A DNA stretch of 58,985 nt, taken from Lachnospiraceae bacterium. GTDB taxonomy: Bacteria; Bacillota; Clostridia; Lachnospirales; Lachnospiraceae. The position numbers were made by a program, and so were the translations under genes. Within the stretch, counting starts at the first letter, position 1. Each line of letters opens with the position of its first letter. The notes under the pieces are model-generated. The model was given only the letters and a program-made list of their open reading frames with translations. It ran no database searches and was not told the DNA's origin. This document shows positions 45,528 through 54,822 of the stretch, piece by piece. Location of the stretch: assembly GCA_017624495.1 (NCBI GenBank), contig JAGAMY010000033.1, positions 1 to 58,985 of the forward strand, in the 5' to 3' direction.

Positions 45528-46961
45528 TTAACCTAATATTCCTAGTAATACAAATATACATACAACATCTCCAATTATCAGAAAATATGGTCTCACCTTC
45601 TTCATCAGCTTCAAATTTACCACACTAAACACCAAAAGATACACCACAACTCCAATTATCGAAGTTCCAATTTCTGTTGCCGTACTTATACACTGATTTA
45701 CCATGGTTAGTATAATATTCATCAACATTCCTGCCACAATGGGACGAATCCAGCGATGAATCATTTTAAACACCTGCATGATTTCAAAACGGTCATATAA
45801 TGTGTACAACAAATGAAATACTGCACAGGAAACCGCCACACTAATCACAAATGCCACCAACACATATACTGCAATTATCTGCCATCCTTCTCCACTATTT
45901 ACACCGGCATAAAAACCTACTGCCACAAGTGTCTTGTTGAGAACTGAGCCCGGCAGAATATTTACTACATTAACAATCTGACCATAAAACTGCTCTGCCG
46001 TAATCCAGCCGCCATCCACAAAAAAGCCATCTGCCACGGTCAGATATGCACTTCCGCCTCCAAAAGAAAACATGGCGGATACAATACTCTGACAGGCAAA
46101 GGAAAATATTTCCGGCTCTGCCATAACTGAAATTACCAAAGCAATGGCTAAAAGAATCAGCCAGGCTTTTACCTCATGAAAGCGAATCTTTTTATATGAC
46201 TTTTTCTTCTTATCACTATGAAATTCCTTCCACAATCCACGAATTGCTAAGGCAATCATAAGTGTATGCACTGTCCATATTGCATAGTGGCTGCTGATAA
46301 TATGCGCTTTTCCATGTATCAGATAAAACAATAGTATTAATACAAACACCGGAACAAGCATTTTTCCCCGAATCTCACCCTGTAAGGCAAAAACAAGAAA
46401 AAATGCAGACAATAATATGTATACAGTGGAAACTGCAAATATCGGCATTCTTTCCAATCCTAAAAGCTGATATATATTTTTTCCACAGGTAAGCACAAAA
46501 ACTGCCAGCATAAGAAAGGATGCTTTTTGTACTCTCTCTGTTCCTTCTTTTTTACAGCTTTTTAAGGTCTGCATAATATACTCTAACAAAAGTGCCACAA
46601 TAAATGCAGATACACCAATCGAAAGTTTCTGTACTGTGGATAATATGCGTTCCTGCGCAAACGTCAGAATCGTTAAACAAAGTATTGCAAATACAGCTCC
46701 CGGTGCAGCCATTAAAAATGCGCCTGACATCATCCCCGGAATCTTAAAATTTCTTCCCCCTAAGGAAGAAGCCAGTTTTACCGTTAAAGACCCCGGCGTA
46801 ATACTGGCAATCATGACATCTTTATCATAATTTTTGTGGGAATCCATCTTCTGCTCCCGGATAACCTCCTGCTCAATAACAGGAATCAGTGCACTTCCAC
46901 CACCAAAACCTATACAGCCTACTTTACACATGGACTTATAAAATCGTCCTGCTTTTTTCAT
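45528..46961 (-). CDS. CHR (chromate transporter) family membrane protein
   Basis: This 477-residue protein has about ten to twelve membrane segments and two homologous halves, the long-chain CHR form. The N-half motif is CKVGCIGFGGGSALIPVIEQEV with TPGSLTVKLASSLGG. The C-half is SIVSAMFSFGGGSAYLTVADGFFVDGGWIT with NILPGSVLNKTLVAVGFYAG. Characterised members export chromate in antiport, and some relatives carry other anions. GGAGG is 6 nt before the ATG. It lies downstream of cysD-cysNC on the same strand across a 64-nt gap with a hairpin but no U-run, so read-through is likely. Sulfate or a sulfate-like oxyanion is therefore a plausible substrate (inference). Confidence 0.85.
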   Translation of the reverse strand: MKKAGRFYKSMCKVGCIGFGGGSALIPVIEQEVIREQKMDSHKNYDKDVMIASITPGSLTVKLASSLGGRNFKIPGMMSGAFLMAAPGAVFAILCLTILTFAQERILSTVQKLSIGVSAFIVALLLEYIMQTLKSCKKEGTERVQKASFLMLAVFVLTCGKNIYQLLGLERMPIFAVSTVYILLSAFFLVFALQGEIRGKMLVPVFVLILLFYLIHGKAHIISSHYAIWTVHTLMIALAIRGLWKEFHSDKKKKSYKKIRFHEVKAWLILLAIALVISVMAEPEIFSFACQSIVSAMFSFGGGSAYLTVADGFFVDGGWITAEQFYGQIVNVVNILPGSVLNKTLVAVGFYAGVNSGEGWQIIAVYVLVAFVISVAVSCAVFHLLYTLYDRFEIMQVFKMIHRWIRPIVAGMLMNIILTMVNQCISTATEIGTSIIGVVVYLLVFSVVNLKLMKKVRPYFLIIGDVVCIFVLLGILG

Positions 46962-46980
46962 TCAAATCCTCCATAAATCA

Positions 46981-47014
46981 CAGGAATGGGTGAACCTCTG
47001 CTCACCCATCCCTG
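46981..47014 (-). other. Intergenic stem-loop between cysNC and the CHR transporter gene
   Basis: CAGGGATGGGTGA pairs with TCACCCATTCCTG across an 8-nt loop. TGATTTATG follows without a T-run, so it is a poor terminator and may set relative expression of the two genes. Confidence 0.6.
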
Positions 47015-47025
47015 TCTCGGTAATT

Positions 47026-48855
47026 TTACTCCAAAAACGTTTTTATTTCACTTAAAATAATATCAACACATTCTTCAACACTATTTACACTGGTATCCAC
47101 TACAATATATGGATTTTCCGGTGCTTCATAAGGACTGGATACACCTGTAAAATCAGCAAGCTTACCAGCTCTTGCTGCCTTATAAAGACCCTTGACATCT
47201 CTTCTTTCACATTCTTCAATTGGCGTACTTACATATATTTCAACAAAACCTTCACCAATAATATCCTTTGCATTTCTGCGGTCTAGGCGATATGGTGAAA
47301 TAAAAGAAGTCAGTACAATAAGTCCTGCATCATTCATTAATTTAGAAACTTCTGCAATTCTACGGATATTTTCAATTCGGTCCTTTTCACCAAATCCAAG
47401 GTTTTTATTTAATCCCATGCGGACATTGTCGCCATCAAGAAGCATGGTATGTTTGCCCATGGCAAAAAGGCGTTTTTCCAATTCGTTTGCAATAGTGGAC
47501 TTACCTGCCCCGGATAAACCTGTCAGCCATAAGGTGCATGCTTTCTGGTTTAACTGTTTTTCTCTTAATTCTTTGGTAATATCCATATCATGCCAGAGAA
47601 GATTGTTATCTCTTGCCAGTTCATGCTCTACCACACCGCAGGCAGAAGTCATATTTGTAATACGGTCAATCAGCAACAATGAGCCTAATTCTCTGTTATT
47701 CTTAAACTGGTCAAATACAATTTTACTTCCTACAGAAATTTCACAGAATGCAATTTCATTTTTATAAATCGCTTCTGCATAAACTTCTTCACCGGAATTT
47801 ACATCAATCTTGTATTTGATATTCATAATTGTAGCCGGAACCTGCTGTGTTCCGATTTTTAGCATAAAGTTTCTTCCTGCCACAAGACTTTTATCATCCA
47901 TCCATAAAATAGATGCTGCAAATAGAGAGCCTGTTCTAAGCGGATAATCTTTTTCTAATACACAGCCACGGGAGATATCAATTTCTGTGTCCAGACAAAT
48001 CGTAACTGCCCTGCCTTTGCCACTTGTCTCTACATTTTTATCTCCTTGTAAAATTTCTGTTACTTTTGCTGTTTCTTTGCTTGGCAGCACAGTAATTGTA
48101 TCACCTACAGAAATGCTGCCGGAAGAAATCTGACCCTGAAATCCTCTAAATTCATGGTTTGGACGGCAAACACGCTGTACAGGCATTGAGAAATTCTCAT
48201 TGCTCTCTTCTTCTGATACATCTACATTTTCTAAATACTCTAATAAAGTTTCTTTTTTATACCATGGCATATGCTCGGATTTTACGGTAACATTGTCACC
48301 TTTGGTTGCAGACAATGGAATAATTGTCATACTCTTATAATCAAACTCAGCCATCAAAATTTTAATATCTTTTTTAATTTTCTTAAACTGCTCTTCGCTG
48401 TAGTTTACTAAATCCATTTTGTTTACAGCAAATACAAAATGCTCGATACCCATAAGATTACAGATTCTTGCATGACGTCTTGTCTGTACTAAAACACCCT
48501 GACTGGCATCTACCAAAATAACACTTAAGGATGCAAAGGATGCCCCTACCGCCATATTTCTGGTATATTCTTCATGTCCCGGTGTATCTGCCACAATAAA
48601 GCTTCTATTGTCTGTTGTAAAATAACGGTATGCAACGTCAATGGTGATACCCTGTTCTCTTTCTGCCATCAATCCGTCTAACAAAAGAGAATAATCAATT
48701 TCACCATCTGCTGAACCGACTTTTGAATCTAATTCCAATGCTTTTTTCTGGTCTGCAAACAATAATTTTGCATCATAAAGCATATGTCCAATCAATGTAG
48801 ACTTTCCATCATCAACGCTGCCACAGGTAATAAATTTTAACAAATCGTTTCTCAT
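47026..48855 (-). CDS. cysNC: Bifunctional sulfate adenylyltransferase subunit 1 / APS kinase
   Basis: This 609-residue fusion makes PAPS from sulfate with CysD. The N-terminal EF-Tu-like GTPase (about 1-430) has G1 CGSVDDGKSTLIGHML, GITIDVAYRYF, DTPGHEEYTRNMA and NKMD. It powers adenylation of sulfate by CysD. The C-terminal APS kinase (about 438-609) has the P-loop GLSGAGKSTIAN, DGDNVRMGLNKNLGF and FISPYRLDRRNAKD. It starts directly after the cysD stop codon, so translation is coupled. No PAPS reductase or sulfotransferase gene is in the window, so whether PAPS serves assimilation or sulfation is open. Confidence 0.96.
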   Translation of the reverse strand: MRNDLLKFITCGSVDDGKSTLIGHMLYDAKLLFADQKKALELDSKVGSADGEIDYSLLLDGLMAEREQGITIDVAYRYFTTDNRSFIVADTPGHEEYTRNMAVGASFASLSVILVDASQGVLVQTRRHARICNLMGIEHFVFAVNKMDLVNYSEEQFKKIKKDIKILMAEFDYKSMTIIPLSATKGDNVTVKSEHMPWYKKETLLEYLENVDVSEEESNENFSMPVQRVCRPNHEFRGFQGQISSGSISVGDTITVLPSKETAKVTEILQGDKNVETSGKGRAVTICLDTEIDISRGCVLEKDYPLRTGSLFAASILWMDDKSLVAGRNFMLKIGTQQVPATIMNIKYKIDVNSGEEVYAEAIYKNEIAFCEISVGSKIVFDQFKNNRELGSLLLIDRITNMTSACGVVEHELARDNNLLWHDMDITKELREKQLNQKACTLWLTGLSGAGKSTIANELEKRLFAMGKHTMLLDGDNVRMGLNKNLGFGEKDRIENIRRIAEVSKLMNDAGLIVLTSFISPYRLDRRNAKDIIGEGFVEIYVSTPIEECERRDVKGLYKAARAGKLADFTGVSSPYEAPENPYIVVDTSVNSVEECVDIILSEIKTFLE

Positions 48856-49749
48856 TTAGAAATACCCCTCACGCTTTCTTTTCTCCATGCTGGCTGCTCC
48901 GCCATCGGAATCAATGACACGGCTTGTACGCTCTGATTCCACAGCACCTAATGTTTCATCAATAATCTCATCCAAAGTTACGGCATCGGACTCTACACCA
49001 CCCGTTAACGGATAACAACCTAATGTACGGAAACGTACTTTCTTCATTTCCGGCTTCTCACCCGGTTCTAACGGGATTCTGTCATCATCTACCATGATAA
49101 TGTTTCCATTGCGGTATACCACAGGTCTTTCCTTTGCAAAATATAAAGATACAATCGGAATATTCTCTCTCTTAATATACTGCCAGATATCTTTTTCTGT
49201 CCAGTTAGAAAGCGGGAATACACGGATACTTTCACCCTGTTTAATCTTTGTATTGAATAATTTCCACATTTCCGGCCGCTGGTTCTTAGGGTCCCATGCA
49301 TGATGTTCATCACGGAAGGAAAAGATACGCTCTTTCGCTCTGGATTTTTCTTCATCACGTCTGCCACCGCCAAAAGCTGCGGTAAATCCATACTTATCCA
49401 ATGCCTGTTTTAATGCCTGAGTTTTCATAATATCTGTATAGGCAGAACCATGGTCAAATGGATTGATTCCCTGTTCAACACCTTCCGGATTGATATATTC
49501 TAACATCTCAATCCCAAGTTCTTTTGCCATTTTCTCTCTAAATTCAATCATTTCCTTAAATTTCCATGTAGTATTTACATGTAAAAAAGGAAATGGTGGC
49601 TTCTCCGGATAAAAAGCTTTCATTGCCAGATGCAGCATGACTGATGAATCTTTTCCGATAGAATATAACATAACCGGTTTTTCACATTCTGCTGCTACTT
49701 CCCGCATGATGTATATGGCTTCCGCCTCAAGTGCATCTAAATGATCCAT
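48856..49749 (-). CDS. cysD: Sulfate adenylyltransferase subunit 2
   Basis: This 297-residue N-type ATP pyrophosphatase forms adenosine 5'-phosphosulfate from ATP and sulfate with CysN. The PP-loop-like motif is [18 protein letters not shown]. Other marks are [42 protein letters not shown] and [16 protein letters not shown] choose the ATG at 49749 because AGGAGAG lies 7 nt before it and [17 protein letters not shown] matches the family start. The frame extends 17 codons further upstream without a ribosome site. Confidence 0.96.
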   Translation of the reverse strand: MDHLDALEAEAIYIMREVAAECEKPVMLYSIGKDSSVMLHLAMKAFYPEKPPFPFLHVNTTWKFKEMIEFREKMAKELGIEMLEYINPEGVEQGINPFDHGSAYTDIMKTQALKQALDKYGFTAAFGGGRRDEEKSRAKERIFSFRDEHHAWDPKNQRPEMWKLFNTKIKQGESIRVFPLSNWTEKDIWQYIKRENIPIVSLYFAKERPVVYRNGNIIMVDDDRIPLEPGEKPEMKKVRFRTLGCYPLTGGVESDAVTLDEIIDETLGAVESERTSRVIDSDGGAASMEKRKREGYF

Positions 49750-49883
49750 ATGATTTCTCTCCTGTCTGTTCTTATTTATTATTGCCTGTCTGAACGGCAC
49801 AAAAATTTTAAACTTCTAACTTTTATATTTTACTTGCAAAACATTAAAATTTAATTAAAGATCCTTCTTATCTTATCACATTT

Positions 49884-51206
49884 TTAAAATTTGGGAAGAT
49901 GTAAAATAAAAGTACTGCCTTTTCCTATTGTGCTGGTAACGGAAATATTTCCACCATGCTTTTCTGCAATCTTCACAGAAAGCGGCAATCCCAGCCCAAA
50001 GCCCTCTGCATTTCTGGATTCATCACACTTATAAAATCGTCGGAAAATACGCTCTAAATTTTCCTGTTCTATTCCTATTCCATGGTCAGTTACAGATACA
50101 TAGAGCCAGCCAGCCTCTTCTCCGGTTCTTATCTCTATCGTTCCCTTTTCATGACTGAATTTTATAGCATTAGAAATCAGATTTTGAATAACAATGGAAA
50201 TAAGATTGATATCTCCCATTGCAACAGCCTCTTTCGTCTGCAATTCCAAAGAAATCTCTTTTTCGTTCTTTTCCTGCTGTTCTTCGCAAATTACTTCCAC
50301 AATATCTGCCAAATCTATTTTTTCCATTACAATCTGTTCCCTATTCTGATCCAGTCGGGAAAAATTTAATAGCTGGCTGATAATCGTATTGATTTTTTTT
50401 GACTGCCTGTGAACTACCTCTAAAACTTCTTCGTATTCCTCCGGATTGCGCTTATTTTCTGCATATTGGCACTCGGCTAACATAACCGCTACCGGGGTCC
50501 GAAGTTCATGGGCAACATCCGATGTAAACTGTTCCTGCTGCAAAAATGTTTCTTCCATTCTGTCTAACATCCGGTTATTCGCTTCTGCTAATACTGCAAT
50601 TTCTTCAAAACGACCTTCATATGTCATACGACGGGACATGTCTAAATTCTTGCCTATTCCTTCCGCTGTGTCGCACATGCCCTTTAGTTCTCCGGAAATA
50701 TGTCTTGCAAATATCCACTCACATGCCAAAATAACGAATGACACACCTATCACACAAAGATATGCCCAAAGCTCTATTGTTCGATATTGACTATCCGCAT
50801 CTGCTTTTCGTATAATTCCACGCACAAAGACTTTTTTCTCACCCGGAATACCTATACGCACATCCCGAACAAACCATTTTTCACCTGACACAACTAATGT
50901 TCTGGTGGAATTTCTGCGAATAGGAAACATTTTCATTTCTTCTTCTACTTCACTTGGATAATTTCCATACAGAACTTTTCCCTTCTTTTTGATTACCAAA
51001 TAATAAATATTATCTTCTTTATAAATAAAATTTTCATCCACAAGGATTTTCCGATTGTCTACGGACACATTTCGTGCATTTCGAAATACACTGTATTTCA
51101 AATCCTGCCGGATATCATATTCTACGGCCGCATTTGACAAAAGCCGGATCATAATCAGCATCAAAAGCATCATAATCACCAGCGCAACTGTCGGCAGAAC
51201 TACCAC
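49884..51206 (-). CDS. Sensor histidine kinase of the ABC-export operon
   Basis: This protein of 440 or more residues has a membrane segment near the N-terminus (VVLPTVALVIMMLLMLIMI), an extracellular region of about 115 residues, a second membrane segment (about 145-165), HAMP, and HisKA with H233 in DVAHELRTPV. The ATPase domain shows NLISNAIKFS, VTDHGIGIEQENLERIF and GFGLGLPLSVKIAEKHGG. The start is uncertain. The GTG at 51206 has a weak ribosome site and leaves few residues before the membrane segment. An in-frame ATT about 10 codons upstream follows GGGGTGGG and would add a basic N-terminus overlapping the regulator gene's end. It is paired with the regulator just upstream. Confidence 0.9.
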   Translation of the reverse strand: MVVLPTVALVIMMLLMLIMIRLLSNAAVEYDIRQDLKYSVFRNARNVSVDNRKILVDENFIYKEDNIYYLVIKKKGKVLYGNYPSEVEEEMKMFPIRRNSTRTLVVSGEKWFVRDVRIGIPGEKKVFVRGIIRKADADSQYRTIELWAYLCVIGVSFVILACEWIFARHISGELKGMCDTAEGIGKNLDMSRRMTYEGRFEEIAVLAEANNRMLDRMEETFLQQEQFTSDVAHELRTPVAVMLAECQYAENKRNPEEYEEVLEVVHRQSKKINTIISQLLNFSRLDQNREQIVMEKIDLADIVEVICEEQQEKNEKEISLELQTKEAVAMGDINLISIVIQNLISNAIKFSHEKGTIEIRTGEEAGWLYVSVTDHGIGIEQENLERIFRRFYKCDESRNAEGFGLGLPLSVKIAEKHGGNISVTSTIGKGSTFILHLPKF

Positions 51207-51229
51207 ATATTTTTTTATGGAAACCCGTT

Positions 51230-51904
51230 TTATTCTTCGGCTTTTAATATGTATCCCACCCCTCGTATGGTTTGAATCATTTTAAATGCAAACCCATCAT
51301 CAATTTTCTTCCGCAAATAACGGATATATACATCCACAAGATTTGAACTGCCATTACGGTCAATATCCCATATATTCGCTTCAATCTGTTCTCTTGTCAC
51401 TACAATATTTTGGTTGCGTATCAGATAGAGCAGAACCGAATATTCCTTAGGCGAAAGCTCAATCAACTTTCCTTCCCGTTTCACCGTACATTCATTACAG
51501 TCTACCAGAAGGTTTCCACAGGTATACACATTTTCATGGACATCTAATTTTTTGCGGGTAATCAGGCGGATTCTTGCAAACAGTTCTTTAAATTCGAAGG
51601 GTTTTGTCATGTAATCATCAGCACCCAAATCCAGTCCATGTACAATATTATTCACATCCGCCTTTGCCGTAAGCAACAGTATTGGCGTGGAAATCCCTTG
51701 ATTTCTGGCTTTTTTTAGCACAGTAAAGCCGTCCATTTTAGGAATCATAACATCTAAAATCACAGCATCATATTCTGCCATATGCAGATAATCTAATGCC
51801 GCTTCGCCATCAAAACAAAAATCCACACAATACCCTTCTGCTTCCAGAGATTTTACGATAACTCTGTTCATGTCCTTTTCATCTTCTACTACAAGTATCC
51901 GCAT
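51230..51904 (-). CDS. OmpR-type response regulator of the ABC-export operon
   Basis: This 224-residue regulator has a receiver domain (phosphoacceptor D51 in AVILDVMIPKMDG, TKPFEFKEL) and a C-terminal winged helix (about 125-222: LSPKEYSVLLYLI, VDVYIRYLRKKID, IRGVGYILK). It lies 19 nt after the permease gene, in the same apparent operon. It therefore probably controls the exporter in response to an envelope or antimicrobial signal, as is usual for such gene sets. Confidence 0.92.
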   Translation of the reverse strand: MRILVVEDEKDMNRVIVKSLEAEGYCVDFCFDGEAALDYLHMAEYDAVILDVMIPKMDGFTVLKKARNQGISTPILLLTAKADVNNIVHGLDLGADDYMTKPFEFKELFARIRLITRKKLDVHENVYTCGNLLVDCNECTVKREGKLIELSPKEYSVLLYLIRNQNIVVTREQIEANIWDIDRNGSSNLVDVYIRYLRKKIDDGFAFKMIQTIRGVGYILKAEE

Positions 51905-51923
51905 AATTTACCTCTATCACATT

Positions 51924-53174
51924 TTATTCACGTCTTAATGCTTCAATCGGGTCTAAATTTGCTGCTTTATAGGATGGCAGCATACCAAATACCACACCTA
52001 TAATCATGGAAAATGCCACCGAAGCCACCGCTGCCGGAACACTGATTGCCACCGGCATATCCGTTACCTTCGATATAATCTCTGCCAGACCAATTCCTGT
52101 GAGCACACCAAAAATGCCCCCAAGGCTGGTAAGCACAGCCGCCTCTGTTAAAAACTGTCCTAAGATATTGGATTTTCGTGCACCAATCGCTTTTTTCAAA
52201 CCAATTTCCTGTGTACGCTCCGTAACAGATACAAGCATAATATTCATAACACCAATACCACCAACAATCAATGAAATTCCGGCAATCCAGATTAACATAC
52301 TGTTCGTGGATTCACTTAACTGCTGAATTTTCTTTGCCTGTTCTAACAAGTCCTCTGCCCTGTATTTTATGGTTTCATCGCTTACCTGCAGATATGCGTT
52401 CAAAATTGCTGCGCCATCTTTTCCTGCATTTGTCATGTCATCCGTACTTTCTACCTGCAGTACCACATTCTGCGGTTCATCAAACTGATAAACAATCGGC
52501 CATGTACTATCCGGTATATAGACTTTTCCGGTAGAGTCCTCCGCATATGTATAATAATCCTCCAGACTGTTAATCACCGGTTCAAATTCCTGCGCTTTGT
52601 CTACAATACCTATGACAATGTAGGGTTCACTTTTTATTTCAATTGTCTTACCGATAGCATCTTCTCCCTGAAAAAGAGCTTCTTCAGAATCCGGATCTAA
52701 TAATGCCACCTTATGATATTTCGTATAATCTTCCTTTGTAAAGCCTCTTCCCTTTTGTATAATGAAATTGCAGGTAGAAAAATAGTTTTCATCCACACCC
52801 ATAACATATCCACCGGATAATGCGGTATTCAGATAATACACTGCATAATCCTGTCTGGATAAGTATAACGAAACATTCTTTACATTCGGAATATCTTTTA
52901 GTTCTTCTACAATATCGTCATTAATTACCGGCACACCGGCAGGGATTCCTTCATATCCCATCTCATACATCCAGTCACCCTGATATAAAGCAATATCTAC
53001 CGTATTATCCCCTGAACCAACAATGTTTTCTTTAATCTGTTCATTTGTTCCTTTAATTGTAGATACAATCGCAATAATTGCTGCAATACCAATAATAATA
53101 CCCAGCATCGTCAGAAAGGAACGCATTTTATGTGACCAGATACCTTTAAACGATAAACGTATATTCTCTAACAT
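51924..53174 (-). CDS. MacB-type ABC transporter permease
   Basis: This 416-residue membrane protein has an N-terminal membrane segment (MLENIRLSFKGIWSHKMRSFLTMLGIIIGIAAII). A large extracellular MacB_PCD domain spans about 45-285. Three C-terminal segments form the FtsX domain (about 295-410), with GGIGVMNIMLVSVTERTQEIGLKKAIGARKSNIL. This is the mechanotransmission permease class used for exporting peptides, antibiotics or lipids. It follows the second adaptor gene by 16 nt. The ATPase is encoded two genes upstream. Confidence 0.94.
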   Translation of the reverse strand: MLENIRLSFKGIWSHKMRSFLTMLGIIIGIAAIIAIVSTIKGTNEQIKENIVGSGDNTVDIALYQGDWMYEMGYEGIPAGVPVINDDIVEELKDIPNVKNVSLYLSRQDYAVYYLNTALSGGYVMGVDENYFSTCNFIIQKGRGFTKEDYTKYHKVALLDPDSEEALFQGEDAIGKTIEIKSEPYIVIGIVDKAQEFEPVINSLEDYYTYAEDSTGKVYIPDSTWPIVYQFDEPQNVVLQVESTDDMTNAGKDGAAILNAYLQVSDETIKYRAEDLLEQAKKIQQLSESTNSMLIWIAGISLIVGGIGVMNIMLVSVTERTQEIGLKKAIGARKSNILGQFLTEAAVLTSLGGIFGVLTGIGLAEIISKVTDMPVAISVPAAVASVAFSMIIGVVFGMLPSYKAANLDPIEALRRE

Positions 53175-53190
53175 ACCATGCCTCCCTCTG

Positions 53191-54822
53191 TTAATAAAAT
53201 TCTAAATCTGTGGATTCCACCACTTTAACTCCTTCTTTCGCTGTTTTTCCATATGGAAAAGCAATTCTGTCATCTTCGCTAAGACCAGCTTTAATTTCAA
53301 TTGCAGAGCCGTAGATGGTTCTACCTGTCTGCACATATTGTTTTACCAGTTTTTCATTTTCATCTGCCTTATATACATACGCCTGTCCATTTTCTTCTCT
53401 TACATAGGCTTTTTCTATATAGATTCCATTCATATCTTCTTCCATGGACATTGGTGTTATCGATATATCCACATAATCACCATTCGTAAGCCCATCCGAA
53501 TCTTCAATATATGCAGTAAACGGATAAAAGGAAACATTCATATTTCCCTCACCATAATACCCTTCACTATTTTCAGAAGGATATTTTGAAATTTCTGTAA
53601 TTTCAGCCGTATATACTTCGCCATTACTCCATGAATTCACATAGATTTCCTGTCCGACAGCTATCTGGTCTAATCTTAGTTCACTAATCTCTCCGGTTAC
53701 ATATAGACCTTCTGCATCTGTAATTTCAATAAATGGTGTACCTTCTAAGGATGGACTTTCCGGATCTCCAACGGATTTTACCACACCATCAATGTTTGCT
53801 GTAACATTTGCCTTTTCCTGTGTCTTTTTCAAGCTTTCTAACTCTACTTCTAACTCACGCTTTGTCATTTCTAACTCTGTCAGGCTATCCTCTTCCTCTG
53901 CTATAGCATCATTTAATTCTTCCTTTGTGTAAGTTTCTTCGTCGGATTCTTCTTCCGTATCTTCCTCTTCCGTTTCTTCCTCCTCTTCCTCCTCTTCTTC
54001 GGTATCTTCCTCGATAACTTCTTCCTCTTCTATCTGTTCTTTGGTAATCACCAGCCATTTAGAATCAGCCTCTACCTTTGATTCCGCAGTTCCATCAAAG
54101 GTCCAGTAATTTAACAATGTACCTTCTTTGACACTGTTTCCTGTCCAGATTTCAAAGGCAGCTATCTGCTCTTTTTCAATTAACTGATTGAGATACTCAC
54201 CTAACACATAACATCCCTGATTGCAGACAAAACGGAAAGGCTTTGCCATCGTACCTTCACAGGCATATGGCTCTGCTTTTTTATCTATGTAATTATAGGC
54301 ATTATTGGTCTTTCGCTGTGGCTGCATGAGTATAACCGTGTCATTATCCTCTTCTTCGGTTTCCTCTTCCTCTTTTTCTGTTTCCTTTTCTTCCTCTTCT
54401 TTTTCTGCTGTTTCAGAAACAGGTGTGATTTTCTTTAAGCGGGCAATTTCATTCTTTGCCTGAGTTATATCTGTTTCTACACCCTTTAACTCTAATTCCT
54501 TTAATTCAATCTGCATCTGTTGTTCCGAAGTATCGTAGACCAAAAGTACATCTCCTTTTTTGACCTTTGAACCTTCTTTTACCTTTACTTCTGCAATTTT
54601 CCTATCTTCTACATAAATATTCTGAATCAAATCATTCGAAACATATCCCGAACTTGTCATTTCATCTTCATAAAAACCATAATTCAAATCGGAAACGTAG
54701 ACGACTTTTGCCTCTAAACTGTCTTCCTGATGCTTTTGGTACGCATAAATCCCACCTGCTATAGCACCGCCAATAATTCCTAACACCAGAAACACAAGCA
54801 GAAATTTTTTAAACTTCTTCAT
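53191..54822 (-). CDS. HlyD/MacA-like adaptor protein with acidic and inserted segments
   Basis: I take the ATG at 54822 (GGAGGAG upstream, overlapping the ATPase gene end), giving 543 residues. A membrane anchor lies at about 7-26 (FLLVFLVLGIIGGAIAGGIY). A lipoyl-like half motif follows (VKEGSKVKKGDVLLVYD), then a first helix (about 85-120) and a Glu-rich stretch. An inserted globular segment of about 100 residues with two Cys (YACEGTMAKPFRFVCNQG) comes next. A second strongly acidic stretch, a coiled-coil helix, the other lipoyl half (ANVTANIDGVVKSVG) and beta-barrel domains complete it. It is a putative external adaptor for the MacB-like transporter. The inserted segment is not part of standard MacA. 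Confidence 0.85.
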   Translation of the reverse strand: MKKFKKFLLVFLVLGIIGGAIAGGIYAYQKHQEDSLEAKVVYVSDLNYGFYEDEMTSSGYVSNDLIQNIYVEDRKIAEVKVKEGSKVKKGDVLLVYDTSEQQMQIELKELELKGVETDITQAKNEIARLKKITPVSETAEKEEEEKETEKEEEETEEEDNDTVILMQPQRKTNNAYNYIDKKAEPYACEGTMAKPFRFVCNQGCYVLGEYLNQLIEKEQIAAFEIWTGNSVKEGTLLNYWTFDGTAESKVEADSKWLVITKEQIEEEEVIEEDTEEEEEEEEETEEEDTEEESDEETYTKEELNDAIAEEEDSLTELEMTKRELEVELESLKKTQEKANVTANIDGVVKSVGDPESPSLEGTPFIEITDAEGLYVTGEISELRLDQIAVGQEIYVNSWSNGEVYTAEITEISKYPSENSEGYYGEGNMNVSFYPFTAYIEDSDGLTNGDYVDISITPMSMEEDMNGIYIEKAYVREENGQAYVYKADENEKLVKQYVQTGRTIYGSAIEIKAGLSEDDRIAFPYGKTAKEGVKVVESTDLEFY

